Source of the DNA: Sodiomyces alkalinus F11
Lineage: Eukaryota > Ascomycota > Sordariomycetes > Glomerellales > Plectosphaerellaceae
Reading direction: 5' to 3'
DNA length: 64,000 nucleotides
Assembly: GCF_003711515.1 (NCBI RefSeq)
Contig: NW_021167085.1
Location: 1,781,691-1,845,690 of the forward strand
Part shown: in pieces, positions 1-10,528 of the stretch
Layout of the letters: the number at the start of each line of letters is the position of its first letter
Numbering within the stretch: the stretch's first letter is position 1
The notes under the pieces: generated by a model
What the model saw: the letters and a program-made list of their open reading frames with translations, nothing else
Told to the model about the DNA's origin: nothing
The model's database searches: none
Position numbers and translations under genes: made by a program

Positions 1-1710
1 CGCGTCAAGTGGGGAGCCCATCCACTGGCACGAGACGTCCTCGAAGACCTATTCGATCATTTCGAGCGCGCGGCCGACATACAGATGCTAGCGATGCTCT
101 CTTGCATCTTTGGCGAGTCCTCGAACCATGACGGGGTAGCTTTTGCCGAATGCCACTTAACACAGCCCGAGACGCCGTTGCCCATGAAGGCGCCGTCGTT
201 TTCTCTCGATTATTTCCCGACCGATGCTTCCCTGTGGGTGCTGAACCGCCCGAACCATAGCAACATGACCTCTGCCATCACTACCCCTAGGACGGCCCAC
301 ACGCCCATCCGATATTCGGGCTCACAGGGGTCGGAAGACGTGGTGCTCTGGCCCGGGGAGGCTGGGTCGAATTCGTACTCGTGCGGCGAGACCCCTCCTA
401 CCAAGGGGGTAAGGGAATATTTGGCCGAGGCAACAAGCCAGATACACAGTTTATCGACATCACCTAGTGGACGGCCGCTGACCAAACCGGCCCACTCTGG
501 GCTGACGTCGAGCTTTGCCATTAACTTGGGACGGTCGTTTGCGGTCGCAACGACAACGCCGTCCTCGTCATCGCCTCCTCAACAAGGGAGAAAGCGGCCT
601 AGTCCCGCCGAAACAATCCTCAGCAACCTGGCACCGAGCATGATGGGCAACCTCACGCGGGGCGGGTCCGCCATCCCGGGAGATACTGGCACCGCGAGGA
701 CTTCCGTGTCAGACGACGAGGTCTTCAGGGAAGACTTGGTATCGCTCGTGCCCGTGGGCGTCTCCGTCCACATGGAAGACCAGGGCATCTTCGACGACGA
801 CGGGTGGATGACGGCGCCCTTGCTGGAACCCCGCCGCCAGTCCATGTACGCCGCGTACCGGTATGCCTATGCCGAGATGCTCCAGATGTGGGGCCTCCCG
901 CTGGAACGACTGGAGATTATGAAGTTCAACGTGCTCAGGGAAGAGGAGGATGGGACCGGGTCCAGCATACGCGACTCGTTCAGTGCCGTTCATGAGACCA
1001 CGAGCTTTGCTTCCCATCACAAGAAAGAGCAGCTCCAGTCCCTCGTCGCTTCCGGGCGCGGCCTGGACGTCACAGGCGTCTGCCGGGTACACGAGATACA
1101 GATGGAGCCGCTCAAGTACACCAAAGGCTCGGCGACGCGACTCGGAGGTGCGGTAGGGGTATGCGAGCGGTGCCGAGCGTCGCGGAACCAGGCGGCGGCG
1201 GCGGCGAGCGACGCGACGCAGACGCAGCTGATGTGCGTCTTCTGCCGACAGCCCGTCGATGCGCTGTTCGTCCCCTGCCTTGGCTGCGGGTGCGCCAGCC
1301 ACGACGCGTGCATGGCGGAGTGGCACGCGCAGGGAGAGACGCACTGCCCGGCGGGCGACGAGTGCAACTGTGCCAGGGAGGCGTCGAACGGGCAGGTGGA
1401 GTCCTGGGCGGCGATCATGGCGGCCGTTAGGAAGGGCCAGCAGCCCCTGTCGTCGCAGAAGGTCACGGCCGTGGGGACGCTGTCGCCTCCGGCCGAGGTG
1501 GCGGAGAAGGAGAAGGGGTGGGAGAGTGTGGCGTCGAGTAGGGAGATTCCGAGCCGGCCGTACGGGTTCGGCGGGGGCGGAAGCGCCGTGATGAGTGCGG
1601 CCCGGTTGAGTTTGGGGCACAGGTTGAAGAAGGCGGGGGACTGGTCGAGGGCGTCCAGTATCATGCGCAGGGAAGACGGCGGTAGTGGTAAGGACAACCG
1701 GGGGCAGTGA
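1..1710 (+). CDS. WDR59/Mtc5 (Sea3)-like SEA-complex subunit, C-terminal part
   Basis: The frame is open from the first base of the window to a TGA at 1708-1710, so this is the 3' part of a gene whose start lies to the left. An in-frame ATG at 85 is not the true start, because the conserved block before and across it (FERAADIQMLAMLSCIFGE, codons about 61-117) is typical of the region upstream of the RING in WDR59/Mtc5 proteins. A Ser/Pro-rich variable middle follows, then a zinc-binding C-terminus encoded at about 1234-1374 with CVFC, PCLGCGCASHDAC, EWH and CPAGDECNC, the RING-like module that closes this family. Family knowledge: WDR59/Sea3 belongs to the SEA/GATOR2 complex at the vacuole or lysosome, which regulates TORC1 in response to amino acids. 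The N-terminal WD40 propeller and RWD domain are outside the window. Family assignment is fairly sure; one-to-one orthology with yeast Mtc5 is inferred. Confidence 0.8.
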   Translation, partial: RVKWGAHPLARDVLEDLFDHFERAADIQMLAMLSCIFGESSNHDGVAFAECHLTQPETPLPMKAPSFSLDYFPTDASLWVLNRPNHSNMTSAITTPRTAHTPIRYSGSQGSEDVVLWPGEAGSNSYSCGETPPTKGVREYLAEATSQIHSLSTSPSGRPLTKPAHSGLTSSFAINLGRSFAVATTTPSSSSPPQQGRKRPSPAETILSNLAPSMMGNLTRGGSAIPGDTGTARTSVSDDEVFREDLVSLVPVGVSVHMEDQGIFDDDGWMTAPLLEPRRQSMYAAYRYAYAEMLQMWGLPLERLEIMKFNVLREEEDGTGSSIRDSFSAVHETTSFASHHKKEQLQSLVASGRGLDVTGVCRVHEIQMEPLKYTKGSATRLGGAVGVCERCRASRNQAAAAASDATQTQLMCVFCRQPVDALFVPCLGCGCASHDACMAEWHAQGETHCPAGDECNCAREASNGQVESWAAIMAAVRKGQQPLSSQKVTAVGTLSPPAEVAEKEKGWESVASSREIPSRPYGFGGGGSAVMSAARLSLGHRLKKAGDWSRASSIMRREDGGSGKDNRGQ

Positions 1711-2760
1711 CAGAGGCCTCCAAAAAATGGAAGCGATGCGGCAGGGAGAGGACACACCTCGAAGGTGACAAAAGAAAAGCAGAGGGTCATACGAAGTATA
1801 CTTACTACTTGTGATGACAGTGTGTGAAGTTTCCATGCTAGATGACATCATGTACGATATAGGCTATAGTCAGTTAGATTGTGCCTCTAGCTATCGAGAA
1901 GAAACATATCGAGAAGGAACCATGGCGTCCTTGACGTTTATTGCGGATGAATGTACGGATGTTTTCTTCCCAGCAGCTGAGTTCTCGATGTCATTGGAGT
2001 TAGCGTGGAGGGTAAAGTCGGCCCCACATCTCCGACCGCCGCCGCCGGGCCGGGCCGTCCTTCGCCTCCGATCCTCCCCCGCATCCCGATCCACTGAGGT
2101 TGTCTGTGGTCTTGCAGTACGTATATGATCCTGAACCGTATTAAATGCTATGGCATAGGTGACGGGGACAGGCTATGGAGAGTTAAGGGGGAAAGATCAA
2201 AGATGAGCCAATGAAGTTGAACTGTACAGCATAATGATCTATGGACTGATGAGGAGACACTGAGCTGTGATACATACAAACATGAAGGTACTTATTATAT
2301 CATTTTGGATACAGATTTACTCAAGGTAGAGAAGAAGTCAAGGCTATTTCTTGGTTAAGAGTGCTGCCTTAACGAATGTTAGCTGCCTGGTGCTAGGCAC
2401 AGAATAGTGACATAAGAAGTCGGTCAGCTGAGAGGAAGGAGGAACGCTATTAACACAGCTCTTTCCTTTACGAACATGAGGAGCGATGGTATAATTCTTC
2501 TTCAGTTTTTCTTTATCTAGATAAACTGCAGGAAAGCAAACTTGGCTTATAACTTCCTAATCCCTTGTAGCATAAGGCGCTCGCTCACCTTTCTCATAAC
2601 TTGATTCTTCTCTCTACCTTCAACTAAACGAAATCTGGGTACATATTGCCCTGGCTTACCTTCTACCTATAAACTGTTTACACACGAAACAAGAAAGGAA
2701 ACCGCCAACTCGCCAACTCTTCACTCGTATCCGATTAAGTACGCATTTTTGAATCACAAG
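1711..2760. other. intergenic, no supported gene
   Basis: Short ORFs here (for example 1811-2128) have no recognisable domain and no splice-supported extension. The last ~200 bases before 2761 are pyrimidine-rich, as expected for the promoter and 5' UTR of the next gene. Confidence 0.5.
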
Positions 2761-3034
2761 ATGGTGTATCAGTTCTCTCTTATGCGCCTGGTTGCCATGG
2801 TTGCCTGTGCGCTTGCCGTCTTCCTGGCACTGGCACCTGCTGCCACTATACCTAAGGTTTACTATGGCCGAGGCTCTTACAACTTCTACGCCGAAGGTTA
2901 GATTGCAAGGCTGACATTACTCTCCATCATGTCGCCTAGGCCGGTTCTGTCCCCAGGATGGAGCCTGCTGGCCAGGAGCCAGAGATTATTTTGAAGAAGA
3001 TCAATGGTGTTTGGGTTCCTTTCCGTGCAACTGA
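2761..3034 (+). CDS. small secreted cysteine-rich protein, two exons
   Basis: I predict exons 2761-2896 and 2940-3034, separated by a 43-nt intron. The intron has a GT donor, a branch-like CTGAC at 2911-2915 and a CCTAG acceptor. Unspliced, the frame stops at 2899; spliced, it gives a 76-aa protein. The first ~28 residues (MVYQFSLMRLVAMVACALAV onward) form a clear signal peptide ending near AAATIP. The short mature region (~48 aa) has four cysteines, all in exon 2 (motifs RFCPQDGACW, DQWCLGS, FPCN), enough for two disulphides. Small size, secretion and even cysteine number are features of fungal effector-like or antimicrobial-type secreted proteins, but I recognise no family and assign no function. 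The gene stands alone, ~900 bases from the convergent 2EXR gene. The intron is at the short end for fungi, so the second exon is the uncertain part. Confidence 0.55.
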
Positions 3035-3959
3035 TAAGGACCCCATCTTCACCTAGAACAGCACAAGTAAATTGAGAATTACCCCATGATCCCATCCCTT
3101 AACTTAAAATCTGAAAGTTGAGATTACTAACTGCCGGATTCTGGGTAGTCAACCTCCTCGCCCCGAGAAGCAACTCGGAGTGTCCCCAAGACCGAAATGT
3201 TTCTGGGATGGCCGCCCGAAACACAATAAGGATTAAAGGCGAACCCGGTTGCGCTGTGGGGAGCTGAAGGACCGGTCATGCGACAGGGAGGGTTATGGGC
3301 ATGTAAATGCAGTCAATTTTGCTAGCTGTACAGAGTAACACTCAATTGACTATCTAGTTTTACTTTTATCGAGAATTGCTTATGAAGATAGCCTTATAAT
3401 ATTAAACTGCAGGTGAACACCAGCTCCTCAGTCGTATAATCGAATTTTGTCTACTCCATATAGTGCAAACATAACTGCGACTCATTACACATATGCCGTA
3501 AGACACGCCATGCATCATGTCGTTATCAGATATTCGTGAATGTAAAAACATACTGACAGCGTGCACTTAACACGCCCCCCCGTCTAAAAAGGAAAAGGAG
3601 CCTCCGAACCGTTTCGCACCCCAAGTAAGCCCAAGTCGCACATGTCTCGAACTCCCCGTGATCGGCAGAGGATTCGCCTCCACACTTTTGTAGTCCGAAA
3701 TAAGGGGGGGCCGACATTGAAGTCTTAGCTACTGGGCATATGCAGCCAAGAAGGACTTTGTGCTCCTAGAAGACTGAGAGGGTGTGAAGCAATAAAAGAA
3801 GAAGAAAAAAACGGGGACTTGGTAATGAAAAGAAACACCAAAGAAAAATAAAAAGGAACAGAACAATTGGCACTGAAACAGGTTAGGTGCAACGCAACTA
3901 CACCGAGCCAGTTTGATAGATGGAATTTCAAAATAGTATAGGAGAGAGAAAGCAGTTTA
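3035..3959. other. intergenic between convergent genes
   Basis: Contains the presumed 3' ends of the small secreted protein gene and of the minus-strand 2EXR gene. The short ORFs (3526-3717, 3725-3991 minus) are of low complexity or lack any domain. A homopolymer-rich A/G stretch occurs near 3790-3860. No gene is supported. Confidence 0.5.
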
Positions 3960-5129
3960 TCATTGGTGTGAATCCAGGAGGCGGGCTTCAACCTGGCCCA
4001 TTAATATCTGCCAGATGGTGCGACAGTGTGCCAGGTCATCGGTCTCCTCCTCCGACCAAGGGGAGACGTCGTCCCATTCACCGACGTCGCTGTCTTGGTC
4101 ACGGCCAAGGGAAGCGGGTCCCTCGTCATCCTTCTTGGCCAGATCCTGTTCGTAGCTGACAGCCCTGTCAGCATCGGAAACTTGGGGATCGACACGGCGA
4201 TCTTCGTGATCCTCCTTGCAGCCGTCGGCGTGGCCGCCGGCCCCATTGCCGCCCGGGACGATGCAGACACGGGCGTACAGCGCGCGCCGGTTGTGCATAC
4301 TCGCGGAGGCCCAGAAGATCTGCCGCTCGTAGGCCAGCATCGACCCGGCCGGCAGCTGTTTGCTCAAGGGCCCATCGACTTGGGAGACGGCCGTGGCGGG
4401 GGAGGCGTCCAGGCGGGCAACCTGGACGCGGCCCGAGGATGTGAAGTAGCGGAACAGGTAGCAGTGAAGCGGTATCTGGTTCTGGAAGCGGACGTGGCGC
4501 GAGCACGCGTTCTGGGCGTCAAAGGGGGAAGCGTCTTGGGAGTTGAGGAGGTATTCGAACCAGACGTGGCGGAGGCGCGGGGCATCGAGGCGGCCAAGAG
4601 GGAAGGGCTTGAGAGGGTCGGCAGTAGTAGAGGGGCCGCTGGTATCGCGGGGAGGTTTGGCATCTGGCCGGATGAAGCCTTGGGTGGAAGATTGAAGTAC
4701 AATGCGCTCTACGCGCCGGCGGCCGCGGCAGCCGTGGTGGCAGAACCCGATGGCCGATGTGGTCTCAGGCGAGGATTCTCTCCAGCGAAGGGTGTCGATG
4801 CTGAAGTTGGCTCTGGTATGAGGCTGATGGGTGCAGAAGTTGGGGTGAGCTTGGAGAACAGCATATATGGCTTCTTTGCTAGCGAGGGCGAATCGTGGGA
4901 GGGTGAGGGCAAGTCGAGACGGACTAGACGCCGCCGCAGTTACTCTCCCGATGGTATGTACCCTGGGCACCGAGACCATGTCGACCACCCTGCCGATACC
5001 CTGATCGTGAGAGAGCCATGCTTCTTCCCATATCTGGAGGCGAAGCTCTGGGGGCAAGCGGTTGAAAGCAAAGGAGAGTGTTCTAGGCTCCATAGCTGAA
5101 GTTGCAATAGGGGTATGAAATCGTCGCAC
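3960..5129 (-). CDS. 2EXR domain-containing protein
   Basis: A single open frame of 389 codons on the minus strand. Close to the N-terminus is FNRLPPELRLQIWEEAW, the signature of the fungal 2EXR domain (F..LP.ELR..IW), followed by the usual R-V-P-R-V block (VSVPRVHTI) and LPRFALASKEA. The middle holds a basic segment and a conserved-looking DAPRLRHVWFEYLLNS region. The C-terminal ~80 residues are acidic (DSDVGEWDDVSPWSEEETDD). The second Met (residue 13, start at 5093) directly precedes the domain and may be the real start. 2EXR proteins are an expanded family of unknown molecular function in filamentous fungi, so no pathway can be given. The long plus-strand ORF at 4026-5099 is the antisense shadow of this gene. 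Confidence 0.75.
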   Translation of the reverse strand: MRRFHTPIATSAMEPRTLSFAFNRLPPELRLQIWEEAWLSHDQGIGRVVDMVSVPRVHTIGRVTAAASSPSRLALTLPRFALASKEAIYAVLQAHPNFCTHQPHTRANFSIDTLRWRESSPETTSAIGFCHHGCRGRRRVERIVLQSSTQGFIRPDAKPPRDTSGPSTTADPLKPFPLGRLDAPRLRHVWFEYLLNSQDASPFDAQNACSRHVRFQNQIPLHCYLFRYFTSSGRVQVARLDASPATAVSQVDGPLSKQLPAGSMLAYERQIFWASASMHNRRALYARVCIVPGGNGAGGHADGCKEDHEDRRVDPQVSDADRAVSYEQDLAKKDDEGPASLGRDQDSDVGEWDDVSPWSEEETDDLAHCRTIWQILMGQVEARLLDSHQ

Positions 5130-5290
5130 TCAGGAGTCGGGACTCAGGAGTCTGTGCCTCTCAGTGCACGTATACCAGGAATGACGGACTGAGCCTGTGT
5201 TATATAACTTACTTCGTCTGAGTACGCATTTCATCCCATCCATCCCAACCATACCAGGGGGACGCTGGAGGAAGGAACCAAGCAGTAGCA

Positions 5291-5340
5291 GTACCAAGCA
5301 GTACCAAGCAGTACCAAGCAGTACCAAGCAGTACCAAGCA
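5291..5340. repeat. 10-bp minisatellite, five perfect copies
   Basis: The decamer GTACCAAGCA is repeated five times without error, and partial copies (AGCAGTAGCA before, GTCCA after) extend it on both sides. Confidence 0.95.
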
Positions 5341-5780
5341 GTCCAATCTCGAAAACGAAATACGAAACGACCCAAGCCACTCAGGGTAGACGCGAATGAC
5401 GCGGCACGGCTGTCTACAGGCAAGATGCATGGACGGTAAGAAGAAGCCCCATTGCAAAGATGGCATCCCAGCGTGACGGAATGTGATGCATTGGACATGA
5501 ATCCCGTTACGTACTCGGTACTCCCACAAGGGCATCCGAACCACAGAGTCCGCGAGTCGCGACTCGTCCCCGTCTGCGGGAGTGTAACGGGCTGAGCCTC
5601 TTGGCCTTTGGGATTGGCGTCATCGATTCGTCGGCGATCATCCCGACGGCTTCGATCTAATGCATTGGGCAACTAGCCCTGCTTTCGGACATCCATGGGG
5701 TTAGGAAGCGTCTCCTCCGAAGGGTGAAAGGAAGAGAGTGGCGAGAATCTGTTGGGACTTGCAGGCGTTGTAACTTGTGG

Positions 5781-5801
5781 TTGTTGTTGTTGTTGTTGTT
5801 G
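5781..5801. repeat. (TTG)7 microsatellite
   Basis: Seven perfect TTG triplets in intergenic DNA. Confidence 0.95.
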
Positions 5802-8230
5802 TGGTTTCTTGGTCCGGCATGGCACGTGCGTTCATACGTAAGCCGGCACGTTTGCATTGCCGGGCCGCCAAATGGTAGCGCGAAATGTGGTACGTACCTA
5901 CGAATTACTTCGTACGGATACGGAGTAATTCCACTTCTGCCCGGGCGGTAGCGGGGAGTGGGATCCGAGACAAAACAAGTTGAAACGTCAACGTCTGCCA
6001 ATTGTTACTACGTTGTACACAGGCATTTGTATAAATTTAAGGATCAGCCGCTACGTACCTTAGGAAGATTAGATGAGAAGTGCTACTCATCGGGCGGGTA
6101 CACATACCACGACGAGTTGGGGGAACTTTGTGAGGGTGTCGCAGTACAAGTACCAGTCAGGGGTACAACGTACAACGGTAAGGCTGCCGGTTATAAGTCC
6201 TGGTCGATCGAAGATCTGATCTTGCCGGGTGGGGGGAGCCAGGGGATGTCCACCTTCTCGAATAATATTAGAACCATCATCCAACCCCCCGGAGTTACTG
6301 CCAATGTTTTGGCAAATTGTCACCATGTCCTTGCGTTGTAACTAAGTCTCGGACTTTCAGTGTTTCCCTTCCCGCGCTTACTTCACCCCATGTCCCAAGA
6401 GATCTTAATCTTTCAATTCTCGAAACTCATACGGGGCAATAAGGTACTACAAAATCGCTACGGTGTTCGTTCCCCTTATCGCAAGTAAATAAACGCAAAT
6501 GGTCATCCAGCGAACCCATCAAGCTACTGCAGCACAAGGCATATGACTCGGCATCGTTCCGGAGATCATACTGAAGACAATCTGTCAAGCCACTCGGTGA
6601 CTCCGGACCGTGCATAACCTTGGCATGTTCCAAGTAAACGCTACAACGTACGCTTTGTCGCTTTTCATGGTCGTGGCAGTACCTACATAGTGAAGTGGCG
6701 AGGCACAGCCTCAATCCACTTCGACGTTTGGCACGACGTGGCTTAGACGTGTCAGAGAAAACGGGGGCCCGACCGCAGAAGAAACGTGATTCTCTTCTTG
6801 ACCATCTCACCCTTCGCCTTTTTCGGCTCTCCGCTCTCGTCCAAGGCTTCCAAGTCTCTTTCCTCTGCAATCCCGATTTATACCTCCCTGCCAGCACTAC
6901 CGAATACCGCCTGCGCCTGCGCCTGCGCATGCTTTAATTCTGATTCACAAACTTTCTGAGGCTGCTTGCCATCAGCCAAAAGAGCGGCGTCTCGGCGAGG
7001 GACGGCAGGGAGATTGGGTGGCAAAAAATCGCACATACTTCTGTTGCGCGGTCACGGTGGCTTGGGCAATGGATGCATGCTAACCAGGTGGGGAAAGAGG
7101 TAATTATGGAGCATTGGAGCTTGAATCTTGACCGTCTCTTTGGGACAACTTTGTGGTCACGGTCCACGGAAGGGACCGGAAACCAATGTGATTTTGCGGC
7201 ATTCGGCGACCGCCTTTGTTGCACTGCGAGGACCACAAAAGCTGCAAGCCTTCAAGAGCTTGCTCGGATCGATGATGCATAGAATCAACGAGGACAAAGA
7301 GTTCGAGTTCTCCTTCGTCAAAAGCAACATCGCTGGGAAGTTCGAAGGCCGGCCAGGCATGCTCATTGACCATTGGACTCCTGGGTTGAAACCTACCAGG
7401 AGAACACGGTTCCCGTTCCCTTGGGGTGTCATTAAAATCTGATTCACACATATTATGGCACTCAGCCGATGATCTATGCGAACTTAGCGTATGCGACTCT
7501 TTGCTACCGAAGCATGCCCGGCTTAGCAGCTTCTTCCCATGCCTTCCCTTTTGGAAATAAAAGTAAGACATCCGCCATAAGTCATCCGACTGCAGTCTTC
7601 TAATCCTCTTGTGATGCTGGAGAGAAGGGTGAATATATGAGGTCGGGATGCTTCATCAACCCCGCTGCTGTCTCTGGCCGTTCTGGGGGACGGTTTGGGG
7701 TGTGTTATATCGCTCTGGTTGCGAAGAATCGAAGATCATGTCCGGACTCCGACCTACACCGCCGTCGAGACGGAGAACGTTTTGACGATGGTCCATCACC
7801 AAGTGGCAAGAGGACAGAGGGGAAGCGCCCATAAAGCTAGTTTTCGTCACCGCATCACCGCTCGCTCACCCGTGAGCATTCCCGATACAGCCATTACGCC
7901 TCTACCTACAACTTTACAAGCGTCCACCGCAGAGGAAATCTTCTACCATCCTGTCCGTCATGCTGCGTGGGCGAGTCAGATGAAGTGAGATATAACCATC
8001 ATGACGGATTAAATTTGGTTGTTAGTCGTGGAGATATCATGCTACCTCACGAACACAGGGACTGAGTGCCTGACCATTGCACCTCCCACTGTGGAGGACT
8101 GAAATTCAACGTCTTTTCAATACGCTACACCACTGATTTTACAAAGATACCAAAAGAAAAAGTAAGAAGTGATTATCGCTGACGCAGCATGCATGCATGG
8201 AAAAGTTCAAAAGGGGAAAAAAAGAAACCC

Positions 8231-8301
8231 TGCGTGAACTGGGAATCGAACCCAGGGCTCCCCGATGGCAACGGAGAATTTTACCACTAAACCATTCACG
8301 C
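8231..8301 (-). tRNA. tRNA-Gly (GCC)
   Basis: Read on the minus strand, the 71-nt sequence folds as a cloverleaf. The acceptor stem GCGTGAA pairs with TTCACGC. The A-box-like TGGTTTAGTGG and the B box GGTTCGATTCC are both present, and the anticodon loop TTGCCAT gives anticodon GCC (glycine). There is no intron. The 5' end at 8301 faces the retrotransposon island, whose target duplication begins at 8367, about 66 bases upstream of the gene. Confidence 0.95.
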
Positions 8302-8371
8302 TACTTGGGGTTAAAGTTCAGATCAAAAGTTTTCGACTATTAAGCTGCGTATTCTCTTTGACCCCGTACTC

Positions 8372-8571
8372 TAACAGACCACAGTCTTTTCGGTTACGTA
8401 ATAGGCCGGATTGCCAAGAGTACAATCCGGGTGGACGCTTACAGAATCTGCACCATATAAAATACAGTGGTAGCGTTTTCCTAACGGTCTAAGACAGTTA
8501 TAATTACATATAATTACCTTAATTAATTTTTAACCTATTTTATAACGATTTTGACTACGCTTTATCTGATA
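8372..8571 (+). repeat. Copia 5' LTR
   Basis: 200 bp, aligned without gaps to 40991-41190. About 22 differences can be seen; all are C/T or G/A transitions except the first base. The ends read TAACAGA...TCTGATA, which fits TG...CA termini changed by RIP. Confidence 0.9.
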
Positions 8572-8599
8572 ATTAAGAGTCTTACTTACTAAGTAAACT

Positions 8600-10184
8600 A
8601 CCTACTTTTTTACCTCTACTACTACTACCGATTTAAGAAGCTATCTAGCTACGCCGATATAGCGTGTTAATCTATAAATAACTGTTAAGATATCGCACCT
8701 TAGCCCTATTACGTATAAAACCCATAAGGATTAGGAGCTCTAACGACGCCTATACGAATCGGTTACCACCTATAATAACGTATAGAGGTTTCTCCGCCCT
8801 ATCGATCCGACTTAGTCCCCTAAGGAGCCTATAATACCGGATTACGGCTTTTTCCCCTTTATAACACTTAGGCGTATGCTTACGTAATATCTCGACCTTA
8901 CGGACGCGGGCTAGAAAGCGTATAACGTCGAAATCGCGCGCTAAAAGATCCTATAAGCGTAATACGATAGCTACCTGAAAGAGATTAACGCTATACTAAC
9001 CTAGTAGGTTAATACTATCGACTAAAGCCGTAGATAACTACTATAAGGAGGTATACCTCGCGAGGTGTATAAAGCTGTTAAACGCGATACGGATTAATAC
9101 CTGGCTACCCGCTAAACCGATACCCACGAAAAGTATATCGAGCACGTATAATACCCTACGAATAGCCTTAAGAAGCTCGGGGAGTAGTTAGATAAGTGGC
9201 AGCTACTACTATAAAGCTATAAAGATACCGGTTTAAAGCCCGCCACGTATATATATAGGTTATAGATTTCTTTAAAGGCATACGCCCCTATATCGGCCGC
9301 GATTAGACTAAGGCTAAGGGACGCCTTATAGATAACTAAGTAGTTATACCCGAAGACATTTACACCCTCGGCTAGAAGTATATTAACACTAGACTTAAAG
9401 ACTAAGGAAGACGCGGTAGCTACCGCGCTATAGTATTCCCTACACTATACACCGGAAGCGAAAAGGGTGAAGATACCTTAAAGACCACGGCTAAGCCCCG
9501 TAAAAAGGGCGGCCGTGGGAAGAATAAAGCTAAGAATCCCACTACCGCGGTATCTATAGCCACACCTTTAGCTACTTTAACTAACCGTTCTAAGCGCCGC
9601 TAATCTACTCTATAGAGAGGGTAGATCTACCGCGTATACGCTATACCTAGCCACGATATTAACGCCTGCTTTCATCTATTCCCGGATACGGTATATAACG
9701 ATTAGATACCCTTTAAGAGCACTAAAATAACCGTCTAATAGATCCTTAAATACGACCCCTTACTACGCGCGGAAGTAGAAGAACTACGCGCCGTAAAGAA
9801 GGTAAAAAAGGATATAAGCCGGGACTCTATATAGCTTAAAGAGGCGTGACTTAACTATAGTAGCGTCTGTAGCGGCGTCTCCCACGCCGCTACCTTTACG
9901 GCTAGCACTACTACTAGCTACCCTCTTCGAACCTCTACTATCCTTAATTCCGGTACCACTATTTATATTTTTAACGATTTTTCCTGTTTTTCTAATTTTA
10001 CACCCGCTACGCTGGGAGACTACGTAGTTATAGGCAGTTCGTCCCTGCCTATTAAAGGTTACGGTAACGTGACCGTGAGATTAAACGGACTAATAGGAGG
10101 CCTCGATTTTAGACTATTAAACGTCGTATACTACGAGGATTTTACCTATAATTTAATCTCTAACTAACGCCTACGTCTTCGAGG
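8600..10184 (+). pseudogene. Copia gag and protease remnant
   Basis: Read through the stops, the frame shows a gag-like region, a basic segment (KPRKKGGRGKNK, ~9500) with a following H-x-C-type block (HDINACFHLFPDTVYND, ~9650), and then an aspartic protease near 9945-10050 (SGTTIYIFNDFS). The latter matches the SGAT-H motif of Copia proteases with one position altered. The segment ends in YNLIS, the start of the pre-integrase domain, exactly where element A was inserted. It encodes the particle and maturation functions of Copia and is not expressible as a protein. Confidence 0.75.
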
Positions 10185-10189
10185 ATACT

Positions 10190-10528
10190 TAATACGCCCT
10201 AGATTTCACCGGGAACGCCAGGGCGTACTACAGGCGTACCACGGGCGTACTATAGTATAAGCCATAGCACGCACGGGGTACACCATAAGTACTTTTAGTA
10301 TACACTATAGCTTCCCTGGGTTATACCCGGGTTCCTGTATATAGGATCCGAGGATTCCACGGGGTTTACCCGTGGAATACTTAAGTCCTAGGGGCACGCC
10401 CCCTTAGCTTAGAGAAGATATCTTTATTACACCATATATTTTATAGTAAAGGTCACCCCTCGAGAAAAGCCTGGCTTATAGGTCCTATAGTACTGGCTAG
10501 CTAGGAGATTTACCGGTTAGGCATATTA
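10190..10528 (+). repeat. element A 5' LTR
   Basis: 339 bp, the same length as 37001-37339. Ends TAATACGCC/GGCATATTA are inverted-complementary apart from a C/T change, consistent with TG...CA ends turned into TA...TA. Confidence 0.9.

Larger units (their letters stand above)
5130..8230. other. gene-poor intergenic region with weak ORFs
   Basis: About 3.1 kb without a supported gene. ORFs of 100-170 codons occur (5958-6341 plus; 6427-6930 minus; 7104-7571 minus; 7128-7442 plus), but they overlap on opposite strands, lack recognisable domains and show no intron-supported extension. The plus frame at 7230-7440 looks protein-like in composition (MHRINEDKEFEFSFVKSN) and could be a gene relic. 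Two simple repeats lie in the first 700 bases. Composition is normal, with no RIP signature. Confidence 0.5.

Noticed and set aside
709..1851. 380-codon minus-strand ORF
   Set aside because: Arg/Pro-rich antisense shadow of the WDR59-like coding region with no domain.
4026..5099. 357-codon plus-strand ORF
   Set aside because: It lies opposite the 2EXR gene, whose minus-strand frame carries the recognisable domain; the plus frame is a high-GC antisense shadow.
5958..6341. 127-codon plus-strand ORF
   Set aside because: No signal peptide, domain or splice signals; overlaps a minus-strand ORF of similar quality.
6427..6930. 167-codon minus-strand ORF starting with an Arg run
   Set aside because: Compositionally odd, no domain, and the Arg run comes from a GCGCCTGCGCCT simple repeat; not supportable as a gene.
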